This document shows positions 35,729 through 45,202 of a stretch of 64,000 nucleotides of DNA, piece by piece. This stretch comes from Gammaproteobacteria bacterium (GTDB taxonomy: Bacteria; Pseudomonadota; Gammaproteobacteria; Eutrophobiales; Eutrophobiaceae). Below the pieces are notes generated by a model, which was not told the DNA's origin, did not search any database, and saw only the letters and a list, made by a program, of their open reading frames with translations. The stretch lies in contig CANKCB010000004.1 of NCBI GenBank assembly GCA_947480335.1, forward strand, positions 1 through 64,000, read 5' to 3'. A program made the position numbers and the translations under genes. The first letter of the stretch is position 1. Every line of letters starts with the position of its first letter.

Positions 35729-36706
35729 ATGAAGACAATTCTGCTATTGATTCCTGCACTCCTCATTCTGATGAGCTGTACGGGTGCGAATACACCAACT
35801 TACAAAATAGTCGGAACTGTGGCCAGACCCAGAATCGATCTGACAGCTGAAAGTAATGATGTCATTACCGCCATACATGTAAATGAAGGCGACGCCATCA
35901 GCAGTGGTACGATCATCGCAGAACAGGATCCTACCCTTTACCAGACCAGACTGGACCAATCTCTGGCCGTACGTGACAGGTTGGCCGCCCGTTTGGCCGA
36001 ACTGGAACGTGGCCCACGACCTGAACTGATTAGCGCTGCCAGAGCAAAATTACAAGGAACCGTCAGTAACCTCGCAATTCAGGAACGCGAATATTCCAGG
36101 GTTTCCCGTCTGGTTACTGACAAACTTGCCAGCGCCTCCTTGCTGGACCAGGCGCTTGAACATAAGGACCTAGCCCTCGCGGCACATGATCAGGCCCGGG
36201 CTGAACTGGAAGCCTTGCTTGCAGGGTCTACCACGGAAGAAATTGATCAAATCAAGGCATCATTGGCAGAAGCTGAAGCCCTCATCCATACCCAACAAAC
36301 CCTGTTACAGCGCTTACACATCGTTGCGCCCCGGGACGGCACTATCGATTCCTTGCCCTATGAAACAGGAGAAAGACCCTTACCGGGTTCCACGCTGGCG
36401 GTAATGTTGGCCAGTCAATTACCCTATGCCCGTGTCTATATTCCGGAGCCGATCCGGAGCCGGATCAAATCTGGCACCATCGCCACAATACTGGTCGACG
36501 GCATTACCACGACTTTTCAGGGCAAGGTACGTTATGTGTCTGCGGAAGCCGCTTTTACTCCTCACTATGCACTCACGCAGAGAGACCGCAGTCGACTGAG
36601 TTTTCTGGCTGAAATTGATTTTATCGATGACAGTGCAGCCGCCATTCCTGTCGGTCTCCCTGTCGAGGTGAGGTTTCCTGAACTGGATACAAACGCGGAC
36701 AACTAA
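35729..36706 (+). CDS. HlyD-family membrane-fusion lipoprotein of an ABC-2 exporter
   Basis: This 325-residue periplasmic adaptor has the signal MKTILLLIPALLILMSC with a lipobox-like LMSC. It has biotinyl-lipoyl-like halves (ITAIHVNEGDAISSGTIIAEQD and VAPRDGTIDSLPYETGERPLPGS) flanking a coiled-coil hairpin of about 110 residues rich in Ala, Glu and Arg. This matches YbhG/YhiI-type adaptors that pair with YbhFSR-like ABC-2 exporters. Two further starts upstream (35690, 35717) are possible; I prefer the one giving a compact lipoprotein signal. It is the first gene of a three-gene transcript with ATPase and permease. Confidence 0.8.
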   Translation: MKTILLLIPALLILMSCTGANTPTYKIVGTVARPRIDLTAESNDVITAIHVNEGDAISSGTIIAEQDPTLYQTRLDQSLAVRDRLAARLAELERGPRPELISAARAKLQGTVSNLAIQEREYSRVSRLVTDKLASASLLDQALEHKDLALAAHDQARAELEALLAGSTTEEIDQIKASLAEAEALIHTQQTLLQRLHIVAPRDGTIDSLPYETGERPLPGSTLAVMLASQLPYARVYIPEPIRSRIKSGTIATILVDGITTTFQGKVRYVSAEAAFTPHYALTQRDRSRLSFLAEIDFIDDSAAAIPVGLPVEVRFPELDTNADN

Positions 36707-36709
36707 ACA

Positions 36710-37642
36710 GTGGTATCCAATCCCGCCATCCTTGCCAAAGGTCTGACCCACAAGTTTGGAAAACTGGTGGCGGTCAATCATGTTTCATTACAGATAGAGA
36801 CCGGAGAAATTTACGGCTTTCTCGGACCAAATGGTTCTGGCAAATCAACAACCATCAGATTGTTATGTGGGCTATTGCATGCGCTCGAAGGTCAAGTTGA
36901 GGTACTGGGCTATAACATGCCGCAAGATGCCGATAAAATTCGTGGTCAACTCGGTTACATGACCCAGAAGTTTTCCCTGTACGAAGATCTCACTGTCAGG
37001 GAAAACCTCGACTTCCTTGCCCGGGTCTACTCGATACGTGGCAAGTTGCGCAGTACACGAATTCTGCGCGCGCTGGAAAAATACCAGATCGCTGACAGAC
37101 AAAAACAGTTCGTCGGTACCTTGAGTGGTGGTCAGAAACAACGTCTGGCACTCGCTGCGGTTACATTGCACGAACCCCGTCTACTCTTGCTGGACGAACC
37201 GACCAGTTCGGTTGATCCTCAGAGTCGACGTGAATTCTGGGCGGATCTGTTTGAGCTGGCAGCGCAGGGTACAACCATACTGGTATCAACCCACTACATG
37301 GACGAGGCAGAACGTTGCCACCGCCTGGCGATTCTTGATCATGGCAATCTGGTGGCAGAAGGGCCACCACAAACCCTGATTGATGATATTGATGCGATTG
37401 TGATCCGGGTCGATACCGATCGTCCTGCCGTTGCACAGAAATGTTTGCAGCAACTCAACTGGATACGCAGTATCGCCCAACTCGGCAAGCGTCTGCATGT
37501 ATTGGTAGACAAAACTGCGACAGCGCCGGTGCAGGCGATACTTGCCGAGTTGCAACAGCACAGGATAGACGCAAAGGTAACAGTAGCCATCGCTTCACTC
37601 GAAGACGTATTTGTTGCTGCCACCGGATACAGGAAAGGTTGA
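36710..37642 (+). CDS. ABC-2 exporter ATP-binding protein (CcmA/NodI/YbhF type)
   Basis: This is a 310-residue ATPase. Its Walker A is GPNGSGKSTT, Q-loop MTQKFSLYEDLT, signature LSGGQKQRLALA, Walker B LLLLDEPTSSVD and H-loop STHYMDEA. The MTQKFSLYxDLT form is shared with YbhF and DrrA-type exporters. The start is GTG, three bases after the adaptor stop. It has a single nucleotide-binding domain, unlike the duplicated E. coli YbhF. The substrate is unknown; related systems export drugs, polysaccharides or lipids. Confidence 0.85.
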   Translation: MVSNPAILAKGLTHKFGKLVAVNHVSLQIETGEIYGFLGPNGSGKSTTIRLLCGLLHALEGQVEVLGYNMPQDADKIRGQLGYMTQKFSLYEDLTVRENLDFLARVYSIRGKLRSTRILRALEKYQIADRQKQFVGTLSGGQKQRLALAAVTLHEPRLLLLDEPTSSVDPQSRREFWADLFELAAQGTTILVSTHYMDEAERCHRLAILDHGNLVAEGPPQTLIDDIDAIVIRVDTDRPAVAQKCLQQLNWIRSIAQLGKRLHVLVDKTATAPVQAILAELQQHRIDAKVTVAIASLEDVFVAATGYRKG

Positions 37643-37643
37643 T

Positions 37644-38741
37644 ATGTCCGCACCTGGCAGAATATTTGCGATTACCAGCAAGGAGTTGAAACAGCTATAT
37701 CGCGATCGTCCCAGCTTTATTATGGTTGCCGGCATTCCGCTTTTTATGATCATTCTGTTTGGTTATGCCATCAATCTGGATGTGCGCAACCTTAGTGCCG
37801 CTGTGGCCAATCAAAGTGGATCCGAACTTTCCTATCAACTGGTCGATGAATTGCAAGCCAGCCAGATCGTACACATTACCCGCAACGTACAAGATGAACT
37901 GGAACTGGTGAAGCTGCTTGATACCGGCAAGATCAAGGTAGGAATTTTTATACCCGCAGATTTTGAGCGCCGCATCACGGATAAAAGCCGCAATGCTGTG
38001 CAAATCATGATTGATGGTAGCGACCCTTCCATTACCCGGGTAGCCCGCAACATAACCAACTTGAGTTTCTCCGCTCACACAGGGCAGGCTGTGAGCCAGG
38101 TCGGATTTTTTGCTACCCGTGTCTATTACAATCCTGAAAGCCGCTCGGCCATGTTTATTGTGCCGGCCGTCAGTGGTGTCATCCTGCAACTGACTATGGT
38201 GCTGTTCACCGCGATTGCTATCGTGCGCGAACGTGAACGTGGCAATATGGAAATGTTGATCAGCACGCCGATCAAACGTTATGAACTGATGATCGGCAAG
38301 ATTCTGCCTTTCATTATCATCGGACTTATCCAGGCCTCGATTATTTTTCTGACCGGTTTCCTGTTATTCGATGTGTATGTTCAGGGCACCTTGCTCGATT
38401 TATATACGGCAGCACTGCTGTTCATTTCTGCCGTACTGGCACTGGGATTACTGATCTCCACCATTGCCAAGAACCAGTTTCAGGCCATGCAGATGACCCT
38501 GTTCACCCTGTTGCCCTCGATTTTTTTGTCAGGCTATATGTTTCCGTTTGATGGCATGCCCCAAACCGCACAATGGATAGGTCGAATGTTGCCACTGACA
38601 CACTATATCGCCCTGATACGCGGGATCGTCCTGAGGGGTGTAGCCATCAGAGAACTACCGGATCATATCCATGCACTGATGGGCTTTTTTGTGGTGTTTC
38701 TGCTGATCGCTATCCTGCGATTTAAAAAACAGCTCGACTAA
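37644..38741 (+). CDS. ABC-2 type permease (YhhJ/YbhR-like)
   Basis: This 365-residue membrane protein has an N-terminal helix (FIMVAGIPLFMIILFGYAINLD), a ~150-residue periplasmic domain and five C-terminal helices. RERERGNMEMLISTPIKRYELMIGKILP is the hallmark of ABC-2 exporters. The gene starts one base after the ATPase stop. Only one permease gene is present; YbhFSR-type systems often have two, so a homodimer is likely. It is convergent with the cyclophilin gene. Confidence 0.87.
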   Translation: MSAPGRIFAITSKELKQLYRDRPSFIMVAGIPLFMIILFGYAINLDVRNLSAAVANQSGSELSYQLVDELQASQIVHITRNVQDELELVKLLDTGKIKVGIFIPADFERRITDKSRNAVQIMIDGSDPSITRVARNITNLSFSAHTGQAVSQVGFFATRVYYNPESRSAMFIVPAVSGVILQLTMVLFTAIAIVRERERGNMEMLISTPIKRYELMIGKILPFIIIGLIQASIIFLTGFLLFDVYVQGTLLDLYTAALLFISAVLALGLLISTIAKNQFQAMQMTLFTLLPSIFLSGYMFPFDGMPQTAQWIGRMLPLTHYIALIRGIVLRGVAIRELPDHIHALMGFFVVFLLIAILRFKKQLD

Positions 38742-38787
38742 ATCCGCATGTACCTCGACCGTTGAGGCACAATTACCACGGCAATTT

Positions 38788-39378
38788 TTATTCTACCGAT
38801 CCCTTGCTAATCACTGTCACTGAATTGATGACGACCGGTTTGAGTGGCACATCCGAGAAATCGCCGACGATACCGGTTTCAACCTTGCCTATGGCATCAA
38901 CCACGTCCATGCCTTTGCTTACCTTGCCAAATACACAATAACCATAACCGGTTACGGATTTGGAACGAAAATCCCAGTCAGGATTATCCACCAGATTGAT
39001 AAAAAACTGCGAATCTGCCGAGTCCGGATCGTATAAACGAGCCATTGCTATCGCACCCCGCACATTCTTCAGCGCGTTATGTGCCTCATTCGCTATCGGC
39101 GGGTTAGTGTCCTTGGCTTTAAAGTCCTGGTCATAACCACCACCCTGGATAATCATCCCGTCAATTACCCGGTGGAATATCAGGTTATTGTAAAAACCGG
39201 CCTCGACATATTTGACAAAATTCGCGACCGTTTCCGGTGCCCGATCTTCATAGAGCTCAAGCTGAATACTGCCCAGGGTGGTCTCCATTTGTACTACTGT
39301 TACTGCCTGCGTGGTTCCGACGTACAAACTCATCAGTATCAAAACCAGCCTTATACTTTTCAGTGTCATATTGTTCAC
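38788..39378 (-). CDS. ppiA: Periplasmic peptidyl-prolyl cis-trans isomerase, cyclophilin type
   Basis: This 196-residue exported cyclophilin has a signal ending GTTQAVTV. Active-site segments FHRVIDGMIIQGGGYD (Arg), AIAMARLYDPDSADSQFFINL (Gln/Phe/Phe) and the C-terminal part form a bacterial PpiA-type domain. It catalyses proline isomerisation of exported proteins. The gene starts five bases downstream of the small 78-residue gene on the same strand, so the two are probably co-transcribed. Confidence 0.9.
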   Translation of the reverse strand: MNNMTLKSIRLVLILMSLYVGTTQAVTVVQMETTLGSIQLELYEDRAPETVANFVKYVEAGFYNNLIFHRVIDGMIIQGGGYDQDFKAKDTNPPIANEAHNALKNVRGAIAMARLYDPDSADSQFFINLVDNPDWDFRSKSVTGYGYCVFGKVSKGMDVVDAIGKVETGIVGDFSDVPLKPVVINSVTVISKGSVE

Positions 39379-39383
39379 CCGGG

Positions 39384-39620
39384 TTATCCTGTTTTCTGTA
39401 ACAGTGCTCGCACATGCAGTGCGGCCTGCTTGTCCACTTTCTTCTCTACTTTCTGTATGAGTTGTTCCGTTTTGAATCCTTTCTGTCTGACTTCCTTCAA
39501 TACTTCAATCACCGCATTGTCCGGCTTTTTATCTTTCAACGTCTGATAAAAAATTTCCAGTATAGTTTCTGTCCAGAGGGTCTTTGCTGTGGTCAGCGAA
39601 GTGGCGTCTTGATCATCCAT
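39384..39620 (-). CDS. Hypothetical protein, 78 aa, charged helical
   Basis: This is a small cytoplasmic protein I do not recognise, with no signal, no cysteines and a lysine-rich helical character (DKKPDNAVIEVLKEVRQKGFK). I used the ATG at 39620 because it is the natural start after pdxH; a longer reading frame through pdxH in another frame exists but is not credible. The gene ends five bases before the ppiA start. Confidence 0.6.
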   Translation of the reverse strand: MDDQDATSLTTAKTLWTETILEIFYQTLKDKKPDNAVIEVLKEVRQKGFKTEQLIQKVEKKVDKQAALHVRALLQKTG

Positions 39621-39663
39621 ACTGGTCTCGCAAGAGTATTTGTTTGTAATCTTATTATGACAA

Positions 39664-40305
39664 TCAAGGTGCCAGTCTGGCAATTGTCCACATTCCGGAT
39701 TCATTTCGCAGGTAGACCAGCCTGTCATGCAACCGGTTTTCCTGACCTTGCCAGAATTCAAAGGTATCGGGTTTGACGCAATAGCCAACCCAGTCCTCCG
39801 GACGAGGGACCGTTTTTTTTTCAAATTGTTGAGACAACTCCGTGACCCTGTCCTGCAAAAAATTCCGATCTGGAACAATACCGCTTTGCGGGGCGGCCCA
39901 GGTACTGATCTGGCTGCCGCGTGGCCGGCTGGCAAAATAACTGTCTGCCCGGTCTGCAGATAACTGTTCGACATTACCCTCAATACGAATTTGCCTGTGC
40001 ATCTGTCTCCAGTAAAACACCAGCGCCGCACGCGGATTTTCTGCCAGCTCCCTGCCTTTCTGGCTCAGACTGTTGGTATAAAACACGAACCCCTCATTAC
40101 TGAATTCTTTCAGCAATACATACCTGGCAGATGGCCTGCCATCACGATCGGCCGTAGCCAATACCATCGCGTTTGCCAGTTCATTGTCATGCGCCATCGC
40201 GGCTTGTAACCACTGGCCAAACTGCGCAAACGGATCACTGTCCAGCTCATGCTCGTGCAGACCGGCATGTTCATATTCAAATCGTATAGTGGAGATGTCA
40301 CTCAT
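39664..40305 (-). CDS. pdxH: Pyridoxamine 5'-phosphate oxidase
   Basis: This 213-residue FMN enzyme oxidises pyridoxine or pyridoxamine 5'-phosphate to pyridoxal 5'-phosphate. Family segments: DPFAQFGQWLQ, GRPSARYVLLKEFSNEGFVFYTN, AALVFYWRQMHRQIRIEG and the C-terminal IWQGQENRLHDR-like FWQGQENRLHDR and RLAP end. The length is normal. It sits 15 bases after ccmI and may be read through from the ccm operon; no terminator is obvious between them. Confidence 0.95.
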   Translation of the reverse strand: MSDISTIRFEYEHAGLHEHELDSDPFAQFGQWLQAAMAHDNELANAMVLATADRDGRPSARYVLLKEFSNEGFVFYTNSLSQKGRELAENPRAALVFYWRQMHRQIRIEGNVEQLSADRADSYFASRPRGSQISTWAAPQSGIVPDRNFLQDRVTELSQQFEKKTVPRPEDWVGYCVKPDTFEFWQGQENRLHDRLVYLRNESGMWTIARLAP

Positions 40306-40320
40306 ATTAAGGGATCATGC

Positions 40321-41586
40321 TCAAGGCATAACCTCGGAAATAATCAGGTTGAGCGTATCCGTTGTACCCACACTGACTTCGGCTATCTCACCATGCAAAT
40401 CACCTGGCTCAGGCTGGGCATTGCCGGACTTAGATATTCGCGCCTGCAGCTTTACCTTATCGAACCGGGATAATTTCATCGCCGGCATCATGGCCAGACT
40501 GTCATCCAGAACCACTTCCAAGGGCAGACTGGCTGCAGTATTTTTCACTACGGCCAGTGGCATGGGCGGACCATCCACGGCCTGAGCATAAACATACAAA
40601 GTATCTTCTGCGGAGAATTTTCCCGTCAGTGATGCCGCAACAGTTACGCTCACATGTAATGCGACCGGGACTGTATCTACAGCCACCGGGGTGTCTGTTA
40701 CGGCAGGAGCCTCTACACTGATTCCAGCATCCTTAAGTAACTGTTCGTTTCTGGCAATCAGATCATTGACCGTTTTCAACATATCCTCATTGCCCTGCAT
40801 CGCAGGCAAGAGTTTCCGGTAATATTGAATGGCTTGCTGGTACTCACCTGCTTCATCTGCCGCCATCCCTGAAAAAAACAGCGCCGTGTAATTTTCCGGC
40901 TCTATTGCCAGCAAACGTTTTACCAGTTCAGCCGGCTTGCCACCAAACTTGCCGTTATTGACCATCACCTGCAGATTCGCATACCTAAGTAACACTTCCA
41001 CATTATCACCGGTCAGTGCCAGTAAACGATCAAACGCGTTTACCGCTTCAGGATATTGTTTCAGGTTGGTATAAACATCTGCAAGCAACATCCAGCCGTT
41101 CGCATCCTGGGGATTTTTGCGCAGATGTGTCTCCAGAGACGGTGCCACACCATCCAGAGGTGGGGCTGTATCTCCATTGTTCTGTGCGGCCAGTTCACTG
41201 AAATGCTTCAAGGGAATTAATTGTGGATTGCCCAGATACAGATACAGCGGTATGGCCATCAACATAATCACTATCACCGGCACCGCCACTGACCAACGAC
41301 TCGCCGGAGCTTCCAGCGGTGACTTCCCTGCTGTGAGGACTTGATCACGCTCATAATCAGCCAGCAGGGACAGCTCGAGTTCACTTCTGACGTTAGTCAG
41401 CTGTTCACGCGTTAATAACCCCCGTTCAAACTCACGATCCAGTTCACGCAGGTTTTGCTGATAAAGAGAAACCCTTAAACGATCCTCTGTACCCTCACCG
41501 GCCTGCGCACGAGCAGACGTCCAGGGCTTGAGCAGCAAGGTTACGAGTAATAACAAAGACAGACTTATGATGATCCAGAAAAGCAT
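40321..41586 (-). CDS. ccmI: Cytochrome c biogenesis protein CcmI
   Basis: This 421-residue protein holds apocytochrome c for haem ligation. Two N-terminal membrane helices flank a cytoplasmic loop (LYQQNLRELDREFERGLLTREQ, a conserved CcmI/CycH motif). The periplasmic part has TPR repeats (about residues 150-290, e.g. ANGWMLLADVYTNLKQYPEA) and a C-terminal beta-rich domain. It is the last gene of the ccm operon; its ATG is two bases after the ccmH stop. Confidence 0.92.
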   Translation of the reverse strand: MLFWIIISLSLLLLVTLLLKPWTSARAQAGEGTEDRLRVSLYQQNLRELDREFERGLLTREQLTNVRSELELSLLADYERDQVLTAGKSPLEAPASRWSVAVPVIVIMLMAIPLYLYLGNPQLIPLKHFSELAAQNNGDTAPPLDGVAPSLETHLRKNPQDANGWMLLADVYTNLKQYPEAVNAFDRLLALTGDNVEVLLRYANLQVMVNNGKFGGKPAELVKRLLAIEPENYTALFFSGMAADEAGEYQQAIQYYRKLLPAMQGNEDMLKTVNDLIARNEQLLKDAGISVEAPAVTDTPVAVDTVPVALHVSVTVAASLTGKFSAEDTLYVYAQAVDGPPMPLAVVKNTAASLPLEVVLDDSLAMMPAMKLSRFDKVKLQARISKSGNAQPEPGDLHGEIAEVSVGTTDTLNLIISEVMP

Positions 41587-41588
41587 CG

Positions 41589-42056
41589 CTATGACCCGAC
41601 CTGTTTATCTGTGTTGCTATCAAGCAGGCGTGACAGGCGCTGCCGATCCACGGGGCTGACGATCACATCGACGGTTTTCGATTTGCGTACAAACCGGTAG
41701 ACACTCACAAGGCCATAGAGCAACAACGCAAACGGACCAAACCATAACAAAATCGTTGTCCATTTCAAAGGTGGTCGATACAGCACAAAATCTCCGTAGC
41801 GGGAAACCAGAAATTCAATAATGTTGTCATTGGTTTGCCCTGCGGCCACCATTTTATAAACTTCGTTTCTCAGATCCTGGGCCAGATCGGCATGCGAATC
41901 GGCCAAGGTCTGGTTCTGACACACCAGACACCGCAACTCCTCCAGCAGTTGTTGATACCGTTGCTGTTGTTCGCTGTTTTCAAATTGCAATGGATCGTCC
42001 GCAGCAAACAGCGTCAGACTGAAAAACAAACAGCCGATCATCAGCAAGCTTCTCAT
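41589..42056 (-). CDS. ccmH: Cytochrome c maturation protein CcmH (thiol oxidoreductase)
   Basis: This 155-residue membrane-anchored periplasmic protein keeps the apocytochrome CxxCH cysteines reduced for haem attachment. The active site is LRCLVCQNQTLADSHADLAQ, followed by VSRYGDFVLYRPP, an exact family match. Signal peptide at the start (MRSLLMIGCLFFSLTLFA), one TM helix near residue 105. No CcmI-type fusion, so the single-domain form. It overlaps ccmG by four bases. Confidence 0.95.
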   Translation of the reverse strand: MRSLLMIGCLFFSLTLFAADDPLQFENSEQQQRYQQLLEELRCLVCQNQTLADSHADLAQDLRNEVYKMVAAGQTNDNIIEFLVSRYGDFVLYRPPLKWTTILLWFGPFALLLYGLVSVYRFVRKSKTVDVIVSPVDRQRLSRLLDSNTDKQVGS

Positions 42057-42586
42057 GGCTGCACCCCTTTCAATTCATTGATGACCGGCAATATCACAGT
42101 CCTGATGGAGTCGACTGTCAGCGGTCCAATATGCTTGTAGCGAACAATTCCCTGTGCATCCAGAATAAAGGTCTCCGGCACGCCGTACACACCAAGGTCA
42201 ATTCCGGTATTGCCAGACTCATCGACAAACACTTGTTGATAGGGATTGTCCAGTTTTTCCAACCAGGCCAACGCATCAGTACGCACATCCTTGTAATTCA
42301 AACCGTAAATTTTAATATTCGCGCTACGCGACAAATCGACCAGTAACGGATGTTCCTGACGACAGGGTATACACCAGGTCGCCCACACATTTAAAATAGC
42401 TACGTCGCCTTTCATAATTCCTGATGACAAGCTGGTGGCTGGATCTTGCAGACCTGGCAATTCAAATGTAGGCAAAGGTTTGTCTATAAAGGGAGATGGC
42501 ACCAGCTTAGGATCGTTATACAGTCCAAATACAAATAGCAGTACCAGACCAACGAATACAATAAACGGAACCAGATACCGGTGCAT
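42053..42586 (-). CDS. ccmG: Thioredoxin-like CcmG/DsbE
   Basis: This is a 177-residue periplasmic thioredoxin-like protein that supplies reductant to CcmH and apocytochrome c. The N-terminal helix (LVPFIVFVGLVLLFVFGLY) anchors it. The redox motif is WATWCIPCRQEHP; GVYGVPETFILD holds the cis-proline of the fold. The start is six bases from the ccmF stop. Confidence 0.95.
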   Translation of the reverse strand: MHRYLVPFIVFVGLVLLFVFGLYNDPKLVPSPFIDKPLPTFELPGLQDPATSLSSGIMKGDVAILNVWATWCIPCRQEHPLLVDLSRSANIKIYGLNYKDVRTDALAWLEKLDNPYQQVFVDESGNTGIDLGVYGVPETFILDAQGIVRYKHIGPLTVDSIRTVILPVINELKGVQP

Positions 42587-42592
42587 GCGTTA

Positions 42593-44575
42593 TCAGGAAC
42601 CCGAAGGTATCGCCCCTGCAGCAAACGAGCTGGTCAGGGTCTGTCCGGCTTTTACCCGGTAACGTTTATCACTGGCTGCCATTATTCCACCCAGCATCAT
42701 TATTATCGCACCCAGCCATAACCAGCGCACAAAGGGGCGATAATAAAGACGTACGCTCCAGTCTCCATTGTCGAGCACTTCACCCAGTGAGATATACAAA
42801 TCGCGTAACAAATTACCGTCGATTCCGGCCTCGGTCATGGCAGTACCGACCACCGGATAGTAACGTTTCTGGCTGACGATGGTGGTAACGGCTTTATCGT
42901 TTTTTGTTACAGCGAATACGCCTTCTGTGGCTGTGTAGTTTGGTCCCTGAACTTCCTGCAGTGATTCCAGCTTAAAGGTGTAACCGGACATGGTTGTCGT
43001 ATCACCCACCCCCATACGTGCATGTACTTCCACGCTGTACTGGCTGGTGATACTGATACCAATGATCACAAAAGCAAATCCGGTATGGGCAAGACACATG
43101 CCGAGATAGGCCGCAGGCATGGCCGTAATTCCGGCCATTATTCCGTTGGTATGGCGGATACGCTCACGTATGGCGATCACCACACCGATCAGTATCCACA
43201 AGGCAATGGCCACACCCGCTGCAGTCCGGAAGACAAAGGAATCCGTCAGCATCAGGACCGTCACTAAACCGATTACCAGACTGGCCGCCAGAGCAAAACG
43301 TAAATGCGTCCACAAGCGTAACCATTCATCTGCACGCCAACGCGCAAACATACCCAGGGTCATGGCCAGGGCCACCGGTACCATAAGTGGGACGAATACA
43401 GCATTGAAATAAGGCACGCCGACTGAAATCTTGCCCATACCAAGCGCTTCCACTACCAGCGGATACAAGGTACCGAGCAATACCGCTGCTGTTGCCACGG
43501 ACAGCAGCACACTGTTGATCAGTAACAAGGTCTCACGCGATACCAGCGCAAAGGAATTGCTTTTACTCATGAACGGTGCACGCCAGGCATATAACAACAA
43601 GGAACCGCCAATGACAATACCCAACAAAGCCAGGATAAAGATGCCTCGCTCAGGATCTGTGGCAAATGCGTGCACAGAGGTCAACACGCCAGAGCGGACC
43701 AGGAAAGTGCCGAGCAAGCTGAGTGAGAAGGCACAGATGGCCAGCAGGATCGTCCAGTTTTTAAAAACGCCACGTTTTTCAGTGGCTGACAACGAATGTA
43801 TCAAAGCAGTGCCTACCAGCCAGGGCATGAATGAGGCATTCTCAACCGGATCCCAGAACCACCAGCCGCCCCAACCCAGTTCGTAATAGGCCCACCAGCT
43901 GCCGAGCGCAATGCCCAACGTCAGAAATGACCAGGCAATGATCGTCCATGGCCTTGACCATCTGGCCCAGACGATGTCTAGATTGCCACTGAGCAAGGCG
44001 GCAATGGCAAAACTGAACGCTACCGAAAAACCGACATAGCCTGTGTACAACATAGGTGGATGAATGATCAATCCCAGATCCTGTAACAAGGGATTCAGGT
44101 CGGCGCCATCCTGGGGACCGGGAAACAATCGGTCGAACGGATTCGATGTCATTAACATGAACAACAGAAAACCCGAGCTGATAAAACCGAGTACACCAAT
44201 CACACGGGCTACAAACAGTTCCGGCAAACCCTTGCTAAACAGGGTGACCGATACTGTCCACACACTGAGGATCAAGGCCCACAACAACAACGAACCTTCA
44301 TGGGCACCCCACACGGCCGAGATACGGTACATCAGCGGTAACATCGAATTCGAATTGGTGGCCACATAACGCACGGTAAAATCATTTTCAATGAACGACC
44401 AGGTCAGTGCGGCAAAGGCCAAAGCGACCAACATGAATTGTAGCTGGGCCGCAGGTCTGGCGATTCCGGTCCAGACGACATTACGTCTGGCGGCGCCCAC
44501 CAGTGGGACCACACATTGCAATACGGCGACGCATAAGGCCAATATCAGTGCAAAATGACCGAGTTCAGCAATCAT
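42593..44575 (-). CDS. ccmF: Cytochrome c haem lyase CcmF
   Basis: This is a 660-residue polytopic membrane protein that joins haem to apocytochrome c. The tryptophan-rich haem-handling motif WGGWWFWDPVENASFMPWL is present, flanked by conserved histidines on predicted periplasmic loops. About 15 helices, length as in E. coli. Its ATG overlaps the ccmE stop by four bases. Confidence 0.96.
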   Translation of the reverse strand: MIAELGHFALILALCVAVLQCVVPLVGAARRNVVWTGIARPAAQLQFMLVALAFAALTWSFIENDFTVRYVATNSNSMLPLMYRISAVWGAHEGSLLLWALILSVWTVSVTLFSKGLPELFVARVIGVLGFISSGFLLFMLMTSNPFDRLFPGPQDGADLNPLLQDLGLIIHPPMLYTGYVGFSVAFSFAIAALLSGNLDIVWARWSRPWTIIAWSFLTLGIALGSWWAYYELGWGGWWFWDPVENASFMPWLVGTALIHSLSATEKRGVFKNWTILLAICAFSLSLLGTFLVRSGVLTSVHAFATDPERGIFILALLGIVIGGSLLLYAWRAPFMSKSNSFALVSRETLLLINSVLLSVATAAVLLGTLYPLVVEALGMGKISVGVPYFNAVFVPLMVPVALAMTLGMFARWRADEWLRLWTHLRFALAASLVIGLVTVLMLTDSFVFRTAAGVAIALWILIGVVIAIRERIRHTNGIMAGITAMPAAYLGMCLAHTGFAFVIIGISITSQYSVEVHARMGVGDTTTMSGYTFKLESLQEVQGPNYTATEGVFAVTKNDKAVTTIVSQKRYYPVVGTAMTEAGIDGNLLRDLYISLGEVLDNGDWSVRLYYRPFVRWLWLGAIIMMLGGIMAASDKRYRVKAGQTLTSSFAAGAIPSGS

Positions 44576-45033
44576 TTGAGCTGGTGCTTGTCAGTATATT
44601 CATGTTTGACTCCGGCCTTTTCCAATGCGTCCGCCACTTCGGTCGGCATATAATTTTCATCGTGCTTGGCGAGCACTTCATCAGCGACAAACACACCATC
44701 TGCACGCAGCGAACCATTGGCTACAATACCCTGCCCCTCGCGGAACAGATCCGGCAAGATGCCTTCGTAGCTAACCGTGACGCTACTGATCGTATCTGTC
44801 AGAACAAAACTGACTTTCAGATCCTGCTGATTACGTTTGACACTCCCCCTGGTAACCAAACCACCTATACGGAAATTGCGGTTGGTTGGTGCCTCTCCCT
44901 TGACAACCTGACTCGGACTGAAAAAGTACATCAGATTTTCCTGAAAGGCCTTCAGTGCGAGCGTTGTGGCGGTACCAACCCCCAGCAGGATGAACAGGAC
45001 GATCATCAACAATTTTTTTCGTTTTGGATTCAT
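44572..45033 (-). CDS. ccmE: Haem chaperone CcmE
   Basis: This 153-residue membrane-anchored haem chaperone binds haem covalently at the histidine in LAKHDENYMP. A single N-terminal helix precedes an OB-fold beta-barrel. NRNFRIGGLVTRGSV and FVLTDTISSVTVSYEGILPDLFREGQG are typical. It is translated from an overlapping operon position between ccmD and ccmF. Confidence 0.96.
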   Translation of the reverse strand: MNPKRKKLLMIVLFILLGVGTATTLALKAFQENLMYFFSPSQVVKGEAPTNRNFRIGGLVTRGSVKRNQQDLKVSFVLTDTISSVTVSYEGILPDLFREGQGIVANGSLRADGVFVADEVLAKHDENYMPTEVADALEKAGVKHEYTDKHQLK

Positions 45034-45037
45034 TGCC

Positions 45038-45202
45038 CTAGCCGGACTTGCTGTCCTGTAATCGCTTCAGCTTGCGTATCAATTGCTGCTCACGTCGCGT
45101 GGGTAACCAGTAATTCAGAAACATGATCACCGCTGTCAAACCATACGAGGTCCACACATAGAACGCGTAGCCACCCATATGCAGAAATTCAGACAGGTTC
45201 AT
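45038..45202 (-). CDS. ccmD: Haem exporter protein CcmD
   Basis: This is a 54-residue single-helix protein required for release of holo-CcmE. FLHMGGYAFYVWTSYGLTAVI and the basic tail (RREQQLIRKLKRLQ) are typical. The ATG at 45202 (MNLSEFLHMGG) overlaps the ccmC stop by four bases; a longer frame from 45244 is not credible. Confidence 0.92.
   Translation of the reverse strand: MNLSEFLHMGGYAFYVWTSYGLTAVIMFLNYWLPTRREQQLIRKLKRLQDSKSG

Noticed and set aside
43022-44369. Plus-strand open frames opposite ccmF
   Set aside because: Translations are rich in Arg, Thr and Asn with no domain or signal, as expected from the complement of a membrane-protein gene.
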